From Gammaproteobacteria bacterium Ga0077536 (GTDB lineage: Bacteria; Pseudomonadota; Gammaproteobacteria; Ga0077536): a stretch of DNA of 64,000 nt. The notes below the pieces were generated by a model. That model ran no database searches, was not told the DNA's origin, and worked only from the letters and a program-made list of their open reading frames with translations. Of the stretch, positions 51,956 to 60,253 are shown piece by piece; the first letter of the stretch is position 1, and each line of letters begins with the position of its first letter. The stretch covers positions 1-64,000 of the forward strand of contig LNEL01000039.1 of assembly GCA_001464935.1 (NCBI GenBank), given 5' to 3'. Both the position numbers and the translations under genes were made by a program.

Positions 51956-52849
51956 TCACGCTGGCAACTCGCCGTAGCTGACGGGCTGGCGCGTCCATGG
52001 ATCGGTGAATGCGATGCCGATCGCCGACAGTCGCATGCCCTGCGGGTCCTTGTTGCCCTGTCCGTAACGCGGATCGCCGATCACGGGGTGACCGATGGCG
52101 TCGAAGTGCCGCCGGATCTGGTGATAGCGGCCGCTGAGCATCTTCACCAGCACGACGCTGCGATCTTCTGCCTCGCGATAAACCTCGAGGCGGTAGTCGG
52201 TGACGGCCGGCTTGTCGTCGAGCGGCAGGTCGATGCGCCCGTGTTCGCCGCGCGGTCGCAGATCGCCTCGCACCTCGATCCTGTAGCGCTTGTCGACCGT
52301 GCGCGCCTGGAACAGCGCGGACAGCCTGGCGGCGGCCTGGCGACTGTGGGCGATCACCAGCAGCCCGCTCGCCTCCATGTCCAGCCGGTGCACGAGATAA
52401 ACCTCGCGCCGCGGCTCGAAATGCCGCGCGACCTGGCTGGCGAGCGTGGCGTGATCGCCGAAGCGCGAACCTTCGACGAGCAGGCTCGGCGGCTTGAACC
52501 ACACGCTGTAGCGCTTGCGATCGGCGATCAGCGTCGGTACGGGCGGCACCAGCCCGAGCACGCCGGAATCATAGTAGAGGTTCACGCGGTCGCCGATCTT
52601 CAGGGGCGTCGTCGCGCGCCGCATGCGCTCTGGCTTGCGACCGTCACGCGCGCGCCACACCGCGCCCTTGGTCATGGCATCCTTGATGCGCAGCTTCGAC
52701 AGTCCCGTCAGGCGCGCGAGCACGTCGGGCGCGAACGGCGGATCGTCGTCGCGCAGTGTGTACTCGATCGTGAAGACCTGTCGCGCCTGATCGCTCGCCT
52801 CGTCGGCGTTGTCATCGTCGCCGGCGGAATCGTCGGTCGCTTCGTTCAT
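51956..52849 (-). CDS. RluA-family RNA pseudouridine synthase
   Basis: A 297-residue pseudouridine synthase. After an acidic N-terminal segment (EATDDSAGDDDNADEASDQA) comes an S4-like RNA-binding part (about 40-90), then the catalytic domain with the active aspartate in VHRLDMEASGLLVIAHSRQA (about 145-164) and GRYHQIRRHFDAIGHPVIGD near 245. It modifies uridine in rRNA or tRNA; the exact target is not apparent. Its ATG overlaps the stop of the protease gene by four bases. The tail LSAIGIAFTDPWTRQPVSYG is family-typical. Confidence 0.88.
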   Translation of the reverse strand: MNEATDDSAGDDDNADEASDQARQVFTIEYTLRDDDPPFAPDVLARLTGLSKLRIKDAMTKGAVWRARDGRKPERMRRATTPLKIGDRVNLYYDSGVLGLVPPVPTLIADRKRYSVWFKPPSLLVEGSRFGDHATLASQVARHFEPRREVYLVHRLDMEASGLLVIAHSRQAAARLSALFQARTVDKRYRIEVRGDLRPRGEHGRIDLPLDDKPAVTDYRLEVYREAEDRSVVLVKMLSGRYHQIRRHFDAIGHPVIGDPRYGQGNKDPQGMRLSAIGIAFTDPWTRQPVSYGELPA

Positions 52850-53472
52850 CGCGGCAGCATCCGGAAGCCGTCGAGCAGATCGATCGGCATCGCAAAATTG
52901 AGATTCTGGCTGCGTTGCTCGCCATCGCTGGCCTGGAAGGTGACGATGCCGACGAGGCGGCCGTCGGGCGCGAGCAGTGCGCCGCCGCTGGAGCCGGGCG
53001 ACACCGCGGCGCTGGTCTGGATCAGCGGATAGTCTTCTTCGCGACGCAGCCCCGACACCATGCCTTCGGTGAAGGTCAAATCGAGACCGAGCGGTGCGCC
53101 GAGCGCGAACACGCGCTGGCCCACCCGCAGATCGAGCGAACTGGCGCGCGCGAGCGGTGGCGCCGGCAGCAGCGGGGACTTCAGCAGGCACAGGTCGTGC
53201 TCGAGCCTGACTTCGACGAGCTCGGCGCTGACGGCGGCGCTGCCGGCCTTCAGGCCGACGTAGTCCGCGCCTTTCAGCACGTGGCAGTTCGTGAGCACAT
53301 GTGCGTGTGCCACCACGACACCACTGCCCTGGCTGACGACCTGGCCCTGCCGGTCGGCCGCATACACGGTGACAATGCTCGGCGCCGCGCGTTCGAACAC
53401 GAGTTCCGGCGCCAATGGCGCTGCGACGGCGGTGGCGGTGACCAGCAGCGCGGCGGATGAGAGCCGGCGCAT
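52846..53472 (-). CDS. Exported trypsin-like serine protease without PDZ domain
   Basis: A 208-residue S1-fold protease. Signal peptide residues about 1-18 (LLVTATAVAA). The catalytic triad is complete: His64 in LTNCHVLKG, Asp93 in EHDLCLL and Ser162 in SPGSSGGALL. It resembles the DegP/HtrA catalytic domain but has no PDZ domain, so periplasmic quality control or a specific cleavage is likely. A cysteine pair, Cys63 and Cys95, may form a disulfide. It overlaps the pseudouridine synthase start by four bases, although the two functions are not obviously linked. Confidence 0.85.
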   Translation of the reverse strand: MRRLSSAALLVTATAVAAPLAPELVFERAAPSIVTVYAADRQGQVVSQGSGVVVAHAHVLTNCHVLKGADYVGLKAGSAAVSAELVEVRLEHDLCLLKSPLLPAPPLARASSLDLRVGQRVFALGAPLGLDLTFTEGMVSGLRREEDYPLIQTSAAVSPGSSGGALLAPDGRLVGIVTFQASDGEQRSQNLNFAMPIDLLDGFRMLPR

Positions 53473-53494
53473 CGAGGCAGTCTGCGGGCCCGGA

Positions 53495-53875
53495 TCAGAG
53501 ATTCTGATTCGCGGCGTGGCTGCGCCAGGCGAGCACGATGGCGCCGATCGTTTCCGGCGTGATCTGCAGATCGTGCAGCAGGTGGCGCTGCAGCTGCCGC
53601 AGGCCGTCGTGATCGATTTCGCCGATGAACCCGTCGGTGTAGTAGGTGATCGACCACACGTCGCCGTTCGGCTGTTCCTGCCACAGGTACCAGCGGCCGG
53701 ATTCGGGATGTGCGCCGTTGGCGGACGAACGAGCCTTCGACGTCACCGGAAACTGCGAGTGGCTCGCGAGTCCCGCGCCGACGAGCTCGTCACGCCGGCC
53801 GGTGTACGTGGTCGACCAGACGATGCCCTCGCCGAAGCGGGCAGGGGACACGGCGAAGCGGGCAGCAATGGACAT
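53495..53875 (-). CDS. Hypothetical protein, 126 residues
   Basis: A cytoplasmic protein of unknown family, starting MSIAARFAVSPARFGEGIVW. It is rich in aromatic and beta-forming residues (GRWYLWQEQPNGDVWSITYY near residue 66) with a helical C-terminal half (LRQLQRHLLHDLQITPETIG). It has no signal peptide or membrane segment. A TTG start four codons upstream is also possible. It is 22 bases before the protease gene in the same direction and may be in its transcript. Confidence 0.55.
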   Translation of the reverse strand: MSIAARFAVSPARFGEGIVWSTTYTGRRDELVGAGLASHSQFPVTSKARSSANGAHPESGRWYLWQEQPNGDVWSITYYTDGFIGEIDHDGLRQLQRHLLHDLQITPETIGAIVLAWRSHAANQNL

Positions 53876-54193
53876 GGTCTTGATCAACCGTCGTTACAGG
53901 ATCGGTGGAGGAGGCGAGATGCGCTTCAATTCTAATCATCCGGACTGGTGGCGCATAGCGGTCTGCATCAGGGTGGCAGGCAAACATCTGTGACGCGGCC
54001 ACGCGGCGTGGCGGAGTGCCGGCAGCCGCCGACAGGGTGGTCACGGACGGGTGCAGGCGACAGGCACCGGTGGTGGGTCACATTGGCCGATGAAGACCCC
54101 TGCGCCCCGAGGCCTGCGGTGCCACCGGCGCCCTCGCGAGGTTTTTCACCAGCCTGTTAAGATGCCCGCCTGCGCCACGCGGAGAGAGCCCCC
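53876..54193. promoter_or_regulatory. Divergent intergenic region before long acyl-CoA dehydrogenase
   Basis: These 318 bases hold no gene I can support. TGTTAAGAT at 54153-54161 is an extended -10-like element (TGnTAAGAT) 33 bases before the ATG at 54194, with GCTGTTCT-free GC-rich sequence and a weak -35. GGAGAG precedes the ATG by about 7 bases. This is the likely promoter of the acyl-CoA dehydrogenase and NYN operon. Confidence 0.35.
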
Positions 54194-55987
54194 ATGCCCA
54201 CTTACAAAGCCCCGGTCAAAGACAGCCTGTTCATTCTCAACGAGGTCCTGCACCTCGGGCAGTATGCGGCGCTGCCGGGCTTTGCCGAGATCGGCGCCGA
54301 CACACTCGCCGCCGTGCTCGAAGAGGGCGGCAGATTCGCCGAAGAAGTCATCCAGCCGTTGAACCGGACCGGTGACGAGCAGGGCTGCAAGCGCCATCCG
54401 GATGGCCGCGTGCAGACCCCTGACGGCTTCCGGGACGCTTATGCGAAGTTCGTCGAAGCGGGGTGGGGCGGGCTCGCCGGCGATCCCGCGTTCGGTGGTC
54501 AGGGACTGCCGCACGTGGTCGCGACGGCTTTCGAGGAATACATGATTGCGGCCAACATGGCCTTCACGATGTACCCGATGCTGACGCAGGGTGCGATTGC
54601 CGCGATTCGCGCCGTGGCCTCACCCGAGCAGCAGCAATTGTTCATTCCGCCGATGGTCGACGGCCGCTGGACCGGTACGATGAACCTCACCGAGCCGCAC
54701 TGCGGGACCGATCTCGGCCTGCTGCGCACGCGTGCCGAACCGCAGGCGGACGGCAGCTACCGGCTGACCGGCACCAAGATTTTCATTTCCTCCGGCGAGC
54801 ACGATCTCACCGAGAACATCATCCACCTGGTGCTCGCCAAGCTTCCCGACTCGCCGGACAGCGTCAAGGGCATTTCGCTGTTCATCGTGCCGAAGGTGCT
54901 GGTGAACCCGGACGGCAGCCTCGGTGCGCGCAATGCGGTCGCGTGCGGCAGCCTCGAAGAAAAAATGGGCATTCATGGCAACGCCACCTGCGTGATGAAC
55001 TACGACGGCGCGACGGGCTACCTGATCGGCGAACGCGACAAGGGGCTGCGCGCGATGTTCATCATGATGAACGCGGCACGCCTCGGCGTTGGCATCCAGG
55101 GGCTCGCACAGTCCGAGGTGTCGTACCAGAACGCCGCGAACTACGCGCGCGAGCGCCTGCAGGGGCGTGCCCTGAGCGGGCCGAAGAACGCAGCCGGCAA
55201 GGCCGACCCGATCATCGTCCATCCGGACGTGCGGCGCATGCTGATGAACGCCCGCGCGTTCAATGAAGGCGCGCGCTCGCTGGCGCTGTGGGGCGCGCTG
55301 ATGGTCGATCTCGCCGAGAAGTCCGCGACGCCGGAAGCACGCGCCGCGGCCGAAGATCAGATCGGCCTGCTGACGCCGGTGATCAAAGGCTATTTCACCG
55401 ACAAGGGGTACGAAAACGCGACGAACGCCCAGCAGTGCTTCGGCGGCCACGGCTATATCCGCGAGTGGGGCATGGAGCAGTTCGTGCGGGACGCGCGCAT
55501 CGCGATGATTTACGAAGGCACGAACGGCATCCAGGCGCTGGATCTCGTCGGCCGCAAGCTGCCGGCCAACGGGGGGCGTGCGCTGCGCGCGTACCTGCAG
55601 CTCGTCGGCGCATGCATCGAGGAATGCGCGGCCGACGAACAGCGCGAGTTCATCGCCGCGCCGCTGAAGCGGGCGCTCGATGATTTGCAGGGCGCCACCG
55701 GCTGGCTGATGCGCCATGCGCTGATGAAGCCCGACAATGCGGCGGCCGGTTCGATGGCCTACCTGCACCTGCTTGGCCTGGTCGCGCTGGGGCACCAGTG
55801 GGCGTTGATGATCAAGGCGGCCCAGACCGCGCTCGCGAACAAGGCGGCGGACACGGCGTTCTATGAGAACAAGATTGCCGTGGGTCGCTATTATTTTTCA
55901 CACGTGATCTGCGAAACACCGGCACACCGGGCGCGGGTCGAAGCAGGCGCCGACGCCATGATGGCGCTTGCCGCGGAGGCATTCTGA
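54194..55987 (+). CDS. Long acyl-CoA dehydrogenase (FadE-like, extended C terminus)
   Basis: A 597-residue acyl-CoA dehydrogenase of the long family with an additional C-terminal four-helix region. Landmarks: WGGLAGDPAFGGQGLPHVVA (about 93-112), MNLTEPHCGTDLGLLRTRAE, TKIFISSGEHDLTENIIHLV (about 195-214), GGHGYIREWGMEQFVRDARI (about 417-436), and the catalytic glutamate in MIYEGTNGIQALDLVGRKLP (about 439-458). It oxidises acyl-CoA to enoyl-CoA with electrons to ETF. Its stop overlaps the start of the NYN gene as TGATG. Confidence 0.9.
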   Translation: MPTYKAPVKDSLFILNEVLHLGQYAALPGFAEIGADTLAAVLEEGGRFAEEVIQPLNRTGDEQGCKRHPDGRVQTPDGFRDAYAKFVEAGWGGLAGDPAFGGQGLPHVVATAFEEYMIAANMAFTMYPMLTQGAIAAIRAVASPEQQQLFIPPMVDGRWTGTMNLTEPHCGTDLGLLRTRAEPQADGSYRLTGTKIFISSGEHDLTENIIHLVLAKLPDSPDSVKGISLFIVPKVLVNPDGSLGARNAVACGSLEEKMGIHGNATCVMNYDGATGYLIGERDKGLRAMFIMMNAARLGVGIQGLAQSEVSYQNAANYARERLQGRALSGPKNAAGKADPIIVHPDVRRMLMNARAFNEGARSLALWGALMVDLAEKSATPEARAAAEDQIGLLTPVIKGYFTDKGYENATNAQQCFGGHGYIREWGMEQFVRDARIAMIYEGTNGIQALDLVGRKLPANGGRALRAYLQLVGACIEECAADEQREFIAAPLKRALDDLQGATGWLMRHALMKPDNAAAGSMAYLHLLGLVALGHQWALMIKAAQTALANKAADTAFYENKIAVGRYYFSHVICETPAHRARVEAGADAMMALAAEAF

Positions 55988-56892
55988 TGGCCGTCCAGTC
56001 CGATACCAGCATCATGGCGCTGTTCTGTGATTTCGAGAACATCGCGCTCGGTGCGCGCGACGCCAAATTTTCCCGGTTCGACATCCGCAAGGTCCTCGAG
56101 CGACTGCTGTTGAAAGGCAACATCGTCGTCAAGAAGGCCTATTGCGACTGGGAACGTTACAAGGAGTTCAAGGGCAACATGCACGAGTCCGCGTTCGAGC
56201 TGATCGAGATCCCGCATGTGCGGATGTCGGGCAAGAATTCGGCGGACATCCGCATGGTCGTCGACGCGCTCGATCTCTGCTACACCAAGTCGCACGTCGA
56301 TACCTTCGTGATCATCAGCGGCGACTCGGATTTCTCGCCGCTGGTCAGCAAGCTGCGCGAGAACAACAAGACCGTGATCGGCGTCGGCGTCAAACAGTCG
56401 ACCTCGGACCTGCTGATCTCGAACTGCGACGAGTTCATCTATTACGACGATCTCGTCCGCAACGAGAAGAAGCGCCCGACGCGCCGTCGCAGCACGCCGA
56501 GCGCGACGACCGCGGTTGTGGCAGCGTCGGGCAGTGCCGCCGAGGCACCCGCCGAGACGCCGCTCGAAGCACCGACCGACGCGGTGAACGGCAATGTCGC
56601 GCCAGCCGAGGCTGCGCCGACCGTCGGCGAACACGATCGCAAGCAGGAAGCACTCGACATTGTGATGGAAACGGTCGAGGCGCTGATCACCGAGCGGGGC
56701 GCGGAGGAGAAGATCTGGGGCTCGATGGTGAAGCAGGCGATCAAGCGTCGCCAGCCCGGTTTCAACGAGTCCTATTATGGCTACCGCTCGTTCAGCAAGC
56801 TGCTCGACGAAGCCGAAGCCCGCAAACTGCTGACGCTCGAACATGACGAGAAGTCCGGCGGCGTGATCATCCGGATTTGCGCGCCCGACTGA
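55987..56892 (+). CDS. NYN-domain nuclease-like protein with OST-HTH (LOTUS) domain
   Basis: A 301-residue protein. The NYN (PIN-like) domain spans about 8-160 with acidic residues Asp15 and Glu17 in LFCDFENIAL, and SADIRMVVDAL and ISGDSDFSPLVSKLRENNKT supply the others of the metal-binding set. A low-complexity linker rich in alanine, proline and glutamate (about 160-215) precedes an OST-HTH/LOTUS domain (about 218-298, ending SGGVIIRICAPD). Such proteins are RNA-binding ribonucleases or RNA-silencing factors. The ATG overlaps the preceding stop, so it is translationally coupled to a fatty-acid gene. Confidence 0.88.
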   Translation: MAVQSDTSIMALFCDFENIALGARDAKFSRFDIRKVLERLLLKGNIVVKKAYCDWERYKEFKGNMHESAFELIEIPHVRMSGKNSADIRMVVDALDLCYTKSHVDTFVIISGDSDFSPLVSKLRENNKTVIGVGVKQSTSDLLISNCDEFIYYDDLVRNEKKRPTRRRSTPSATTAVVAASGSAAEAPAETPLEAPTDAVNGNVAPAEAAPTVGEHDRKQEALDIVMETVEALITERGAEEKIWGSMVKQAIKRRQPGFNESYYGYRSFSKLLDEAEARKLLTLEHDEKSGGVIIRICAPD

Positions 56893-56953
56893 CACCAGGC
56901 CTCGAACCCGGGCGGCGCCGACGCGCGTGTGCCCTGCAGATTCTGGAGTGCAT

Positions 56954-57970
56954 ATGAAGATAGACAGCTTGATGGCGGCCGCGGCGCCGGCCGAGGTGGC
57001 GCAGCGCGCGCAGGCGCTGGAGCAGGACGGTTTCGATTGCGTGTGGACCTTCGAGGCCGCGCACGACGCGTTCTTTCCATTGGCCTTCGCGGCACAGGCG
57101 ACGACGCGACTCGAAATCGGCACCAACATCGCCGTCGCCTTCGCGCGTTCGCCGTTCTCGACTGCCCAGATCGCCTGGGATCTGCAGCGCTATTCGAACG
57201 GCCGCTTCCGGCTCGGTCTGGGCACGCAGGTGCGTCAGCACGTCGAGCGGCGGTTCTCGGCAGCCTTCGAGCACCCGGCGGCGCGCGTCGCTGATTACAT
57301 CCGCTGCGTGCGTGCCATCTGGCAGACCTTCCAGACCGGCGCGCGGCCCGACTACCAGGGGCCTTACTACCAGTTCAAGCTGATCAACGATTTCTTCAAC
57401 CCGGGCCCGCTCGATCATCCGGACATTCCGATTTACCTCGCCGGCGTGAATCCGCGCATGTGCCAGGCAGCGGGCGAAGTCGCCGATGGTTTCCACATCC
57501 ATCCGATGCACACGGTGCCCTACCTGCAGGAAGTCGTGCGGCCGGCGCTCGACGCGGGGGCCAGGACGCGTGGCAAGTCCGTCGACGATCTCGAACTCTA
57601 TTCACCGGTGTTCGTGGTGACGGGCGACACCGAAGCGGAGCGCGCGAAGATGGAAGCGGCGGTGCGCCGGCAGATTGCCTTCTATGCGTCGACGCCGAGC
57701 TACGCCGCGGTGCTCGAATTCCACGGTCACGGTGCACTCGGCAAACAGCTCGGGCAGTTGATGCGTGAGGGCAGGCTCGACGAGATGGGGGCGCACATCC
57801 CGGACGCGCTGTTGAACGAAATCGTCGTGTTCGCGCCGGGCAACGAACTCGGGGCGCGGCTGCGCGCGCGCTACGACGGCGTCCTGGATCGCGTGTCGCT
57901 GTACTCGACGATGGGGGGCGACGGCGCGTTCACGCAGTGGCCGTCACTGGTCAGGGCCATCCACGCCTGA
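56954..57970 (+). CDS. LLM-class F420-dependent-type oxidoreductase
   Basis: A 338-residue luciferase-like barrel enzyme. It opens MKIDSLMAAAAPAEVAQRAQ, then DGFDCVWTFEAAHDAFFPL (about 28-46), TNIAVAFARSPFSTAQIAWD (about 57-76), SNGRFRLGLGTQVRQHVERR and AAGEVADGFHIHPMHTVPYL (about 174). This combination matches the TIGR03617-like F420-dependent branch. The substrate is unknown. The ATG at 56954 has GGAG five bases before it. It follows the NYN gene by 61 bases on the same strand, and its end is convergent with the GNAT gene. Confidence 0.8.
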   Translation: MKIDSLMAAAAPAEVAQRAQALEQDGFDCVWTFEAAHDAFFPLAFAAQATTRLEIGTNIAVAFARSPFSTAQIAWDLQRYSNGRFRLGLGTQVRQHVERRFSAAFEHPAARVADYIRCVRAIWQTFQTGARPDYQGPYYQFKLINDFFNPGPLDHPDIPIYLAGVNPRMCQAAGEVADGFHIHPMHTVPYLQEVVRPALDAGARTRGKSVDDLELYSPVFVVTGDTEAERAKMEAAVRRQIAFYASTPSYAAVLEFHGHGALGKQLGQLMREGRLDEMGAHIPDALLNEIVVFAPGNELGARLRARYDGVLDRVSLYSTMGGDGAFTQWPSLVRAIHA

Positions 57971-57991
57971 GCGGCGGGCGGCCCGGCGGGA

Positions 57992-58546
57992 TCATGCCGC
58001 CTGGCCGTCGACCGGCGCGAGCAAGCCGCGCCAGGTGCCGAGCAGTCCGTCGATCTGGCACTGATACAGGTCGAGTCCCCGCTGCAGAGGCGATGCGTCA
58101 GGCAGCGCCAGGTGGGCATCAGCCTCGCCCTGCGACATCTTCACCTCCATGCCCAGTTCGCGCGTGAACCTTGCCATCGCGTGGTTCTCCGACACGAAGT
58201 GAATCCACAGTGCGCGACGGCCGAGCGCCGTGGCGCGCTGCCGTGCACGGACGTAGAGGCGCTTGGCGAGCCCTTCGCGTCGATAGGGTTCGAGCACGCT
58301 GAGGCCGAGTTCGGCGACATCGCCGCTGCGGCCCATATGGGCGACGGCGATCAGCTCGAACGCATCGCCGAAGATGCCGAACACGTGATCGCGCGTGAAA
58401 TCGATGCCGCCGACGTAATCGGCGAGAAATTCGGTCGACACCGCGAGGCCGAACCGCAGGCGCCGGTCTTCGGCGCCCAGGTGGGCAAAGTGTGTGACCA
58501 GTCGGGCGCGGTCGAGGCTGCCCAGTTCATGTACCAGTCGTGCCAT
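57992..58546 (-). CDS. GNAT family N-acetyltransferase
   Basis: A 184-residue protein with the GCN5-related fold: the acetyl-CoA-binding loop is in VLEPYRREGLAKRLYVRARQ (about 86-105), with the R/Q-x-x-G-x-G/A pattern as RREGLA, and the flanking strands are ELIAVAHMGRSGDVAELGLS and GRRALWIHFVSENHAM. It acetylates a small molecule or protein amine; the acceptor is unknown. The start ATG has GGAG nine bases upstream. Just before it a six-pair hairpin (58560-58576) repeats a GGAG sequence and may mask translation. Confidence 0.82.
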   Translation of the reverse strand: MARLVHELGSLDRARLVTHFAHLGAEDRRLRFGLAVSTEFLADYVGGIDFTRDHVFGIFGDAFELIAVAHMGRSGDVAELGLSVLEPYRREGLAKRLYVRARQRATALGRRALWIHFVSENHAMARFTRELGMEVKMSQGEADAHLALPDASPLQRGLDLYQCQIDGLLGTWRGLLAPVDGQAA

Positions 58547-58559
58547 GTGCTACTCCAGC

Positions 58560-58576
58560 GGAGCCCTGTTGGCTCC
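58560..58576 (-). promoter_or_regulatory. Hairpin in GNAT gene leader
   Basis: GGAGCC at 58560-58565 and GGCTCC at 58571-58576 form a perfect six-pair stem with a five-base loop, 13 bases before the GNAT start codon on the transcript. It could influence ribosome access. Confidence 0.35.
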
Positions 58577-58609
58577 TTGCCTGTGCTGAGACCAGTATGG
58601 GGCTGAAAT

Positions 58610-58622
58610 GTTGCATTGCAAC
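58610..58622. promoter_or_regulatory. Thirteen-base perfect palindrome, candidate operator
   Basis: GTTGCA, a central T, then TGCAAC at 58610-58622 is a perfect odd palindrome within the 340-base region dividing the GNAT and cupin genes. The rest of that region (58547-58886) shows no gene. No matching regulator gene is adjacent. Confidence 0.4.
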
Positions 58623-58886
58623 GTAAATCTTGTGCGCCAGGTCGCGAATCGGCACCGCGGGCTGTCAGCCAGTGGTCTGCCGGAGCACCGGGCGCCGAGC
58701 CCGGGATGGGACTTGCGTCACCACCAGACTGCCAGAAAGCACAGGAACAGGGCCCGCGCGCAGCAGCGCTCGCCGCGTTCACCGGCAGGATCTGTATCCG
58801 CCGAGCCAGCGCCCCGCGCGCCGCGTCGATTGTCAGCATTCGAGCCCTTGCGCTACCTTCTGACGACGCACAACAGGGGGATGGTC

Positions 58887-59603
58887 ATGAACTACGAAGA
58901 ACAGATTCCGCGCAAGCCGGTCACGCGCAAGGACATGCTCAAGCGCGTGGCGCGCTTCTCGAAGATCAAGGGCTCGGACGGCGGCCTGCCGGACAGCTAC
59001 CACCCGAGCGCCGAACGCATTCTGTACAACGTGATCGGTTTTCAGCCGCCGCCGGTCGAAAGCGGCGGCATGGTCTCTCCGGTCGGTGACAAGGCCGCAC
59101 GGCTGTCGGCGATCAAGATTTCCGAAGGATTCAATCTCGGCTTCTGCCGCGCCACGCCGGGCAAGGGGCCGATGATGCACAATCACGACACCAACGAGAC
59201 CTTCATCGCGATCACCGGCAAATGGCGCGCGAGCTGGGAGAATCCGCGCGGCAAGGTCGAACATGTGGATTTGGATCCGCTCGACGTGATCTCGTTTCCG
59301 CCCGGCGTGATCCGGCGCTTCGAGAACGTGACGAAGGGTTCGAAGCAGCAGTATTCAACGCTGATGTTCGTGATCTCGGGCGACGCGCCGTCGGCCGAAT
59401 TCACACGCGAAGCGATGGCCGAACTGGCCGCGGCGGGGCTGCTCGAGCGGGATCCGCGCAAGCGCGGCAAGGTGCATTCGTCGGCGGGTGCGGTGGTGAA
59501 GAAGCCGGCACCCAAGGCCCGCACGGCGGCGGTCAAGGCCCCGAAAACCCGCGCCGCCAAGCCCTCACGCGCAAAACCCAAAGCCCGCCAGCGCGCGGCC
59601 TGA
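58887..59603 (+). CDS. Cupin-domain protein with basic histone-H1-like tail
   Basis: A 238-residue protein. The cupin core (about 75-165) has the metal-binding motif HNHDTNETF (His-x-His-x3-Glu), and DPLDVISFPPGVIRRFENVT near residue 131 is the second motif. The last 46 residues are made of lysine, arginine, alanine and proline (KKPAPKARTAAVKAPKTRAA and onward), like bacterial H1-like or AlgP tails, so the protein may bind nucleic acid. I use the ATG at 58887, six bases after AGGGGG. The ligand is unknown; the fusion of a cupin with such a tail is unusual. Confidence 0.78.
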   Translation: MNYEEQIPRKPVTRKDMLKRVARFSKIKGSDGGLPDSYHPSAERILYNVIGFQPPPVESGGMVSPVGDKAARLSAIKISEGFNLGFCRATPGKGPMMHNHDTNETFIAITGKWRASWENPRGKVEHVDLDPLDVISFPPGVIRRFENVTKGSKQQYSTLMFVISGDAPSAEFTREAMAELAAAGLLERDPRKRGKVHSSAGAVVKKPAPKARTAAVKAPKTRAAKPSRAKPKARQRAA

Positions 59604-59653
59604 AGGTCGGTCCGGCGTCGCGACGGCTGGCGGCAACCAGGGCTGTCCGGTGC

Positions 59654-60253
59654 TCAGCTTGCCGTGTCGCCGCGGCGCGCGGCGGCGAGATCGGACGGCG
59701 TATCGATGTCGAACAGTACGCCGGGATCGTCGACATCAACCGCGGTCACGGCGGCGCGCTGCAGGATCGAGCGTGCGCCCTGATCGCCTTCGAGTGCAGC
59801 CAGCGCCACGAGGTGCGCGGCGCCGAACAGCACCGGATGGCCGCGCCGGCCGGCATGGACCGGCAGCACGATCGCCTGCCCGTCGAGCACGTCGAATCGA
59901 TGCAACAGGGTCTCAATGGTGTGCGCGCTCGCGAGCGGCATGTCACCGAGCATGATCAGCACCCCGTCGAGGTCGGCTGGCAGGGCCTGGACGCCGCAGG
60001 CAATTGACCGTCCGAGTCCGGCGGCGGGATCGGGGTTGGCGATCGCCGTGACGCCGACCGCCCGGGCAAGTGACTGTGCGGGGACATCATCCGGCGCGAT
60101 CACCACCACGCGCGCGGCCAACGGCAGGCTCGCCACGAGATCGAGCGTCCACGCCAGCACCGGCCGGCCGTCGAGCGCGGCGTGCAGTTTGCCGCCGGGG
60201 CCATAGCGCCGACCAAAGCCCGCGGCGGCCACGATCGCCGCGATCCGCTTCAT
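59654..60253 (-). CDS. mocA: MobA-like nucleotidyltransferase (MocA type)
   Basis: A 199-residue NTP transferase of the MobA/MocA fold. The N-terminal nucleotide motif is AAIVAAAGFGRRYGPGGKLH (about 5-24) in place of LAGGxSxRMGxDK, and GVLIMLGDMPLASAHTIETL (about 95-114) holds the metal-binding aspartate. MocA transfers CMP to molybdopterin to make the cytosine dinucleotide cofactor of xanthine-dehydrogenase-family enzymes. Pairing with XdhC supports this. Its ATG overlaps the xdhC stop by four bases; it is the last gene of the operon. Confidence 0.82.
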   Translation of the reverse strand: MKRIAAIVAAAGFGRRYGPGGKLHAALDGRPVLAWTLDLVASLPLAARVVVIAPDDVPAQSLARAVGVTAIANPDPAAGLGRSIACGVQALPADLDGVLIMLGDMPLASAHTIETLLHRFDVLDGQAIVLPVHAGRRGHPVLFGAAHLVALAALEGDQGARSILQRAAVTAVDVDDPGVLFDIDTPSDLAAARRGDTAS

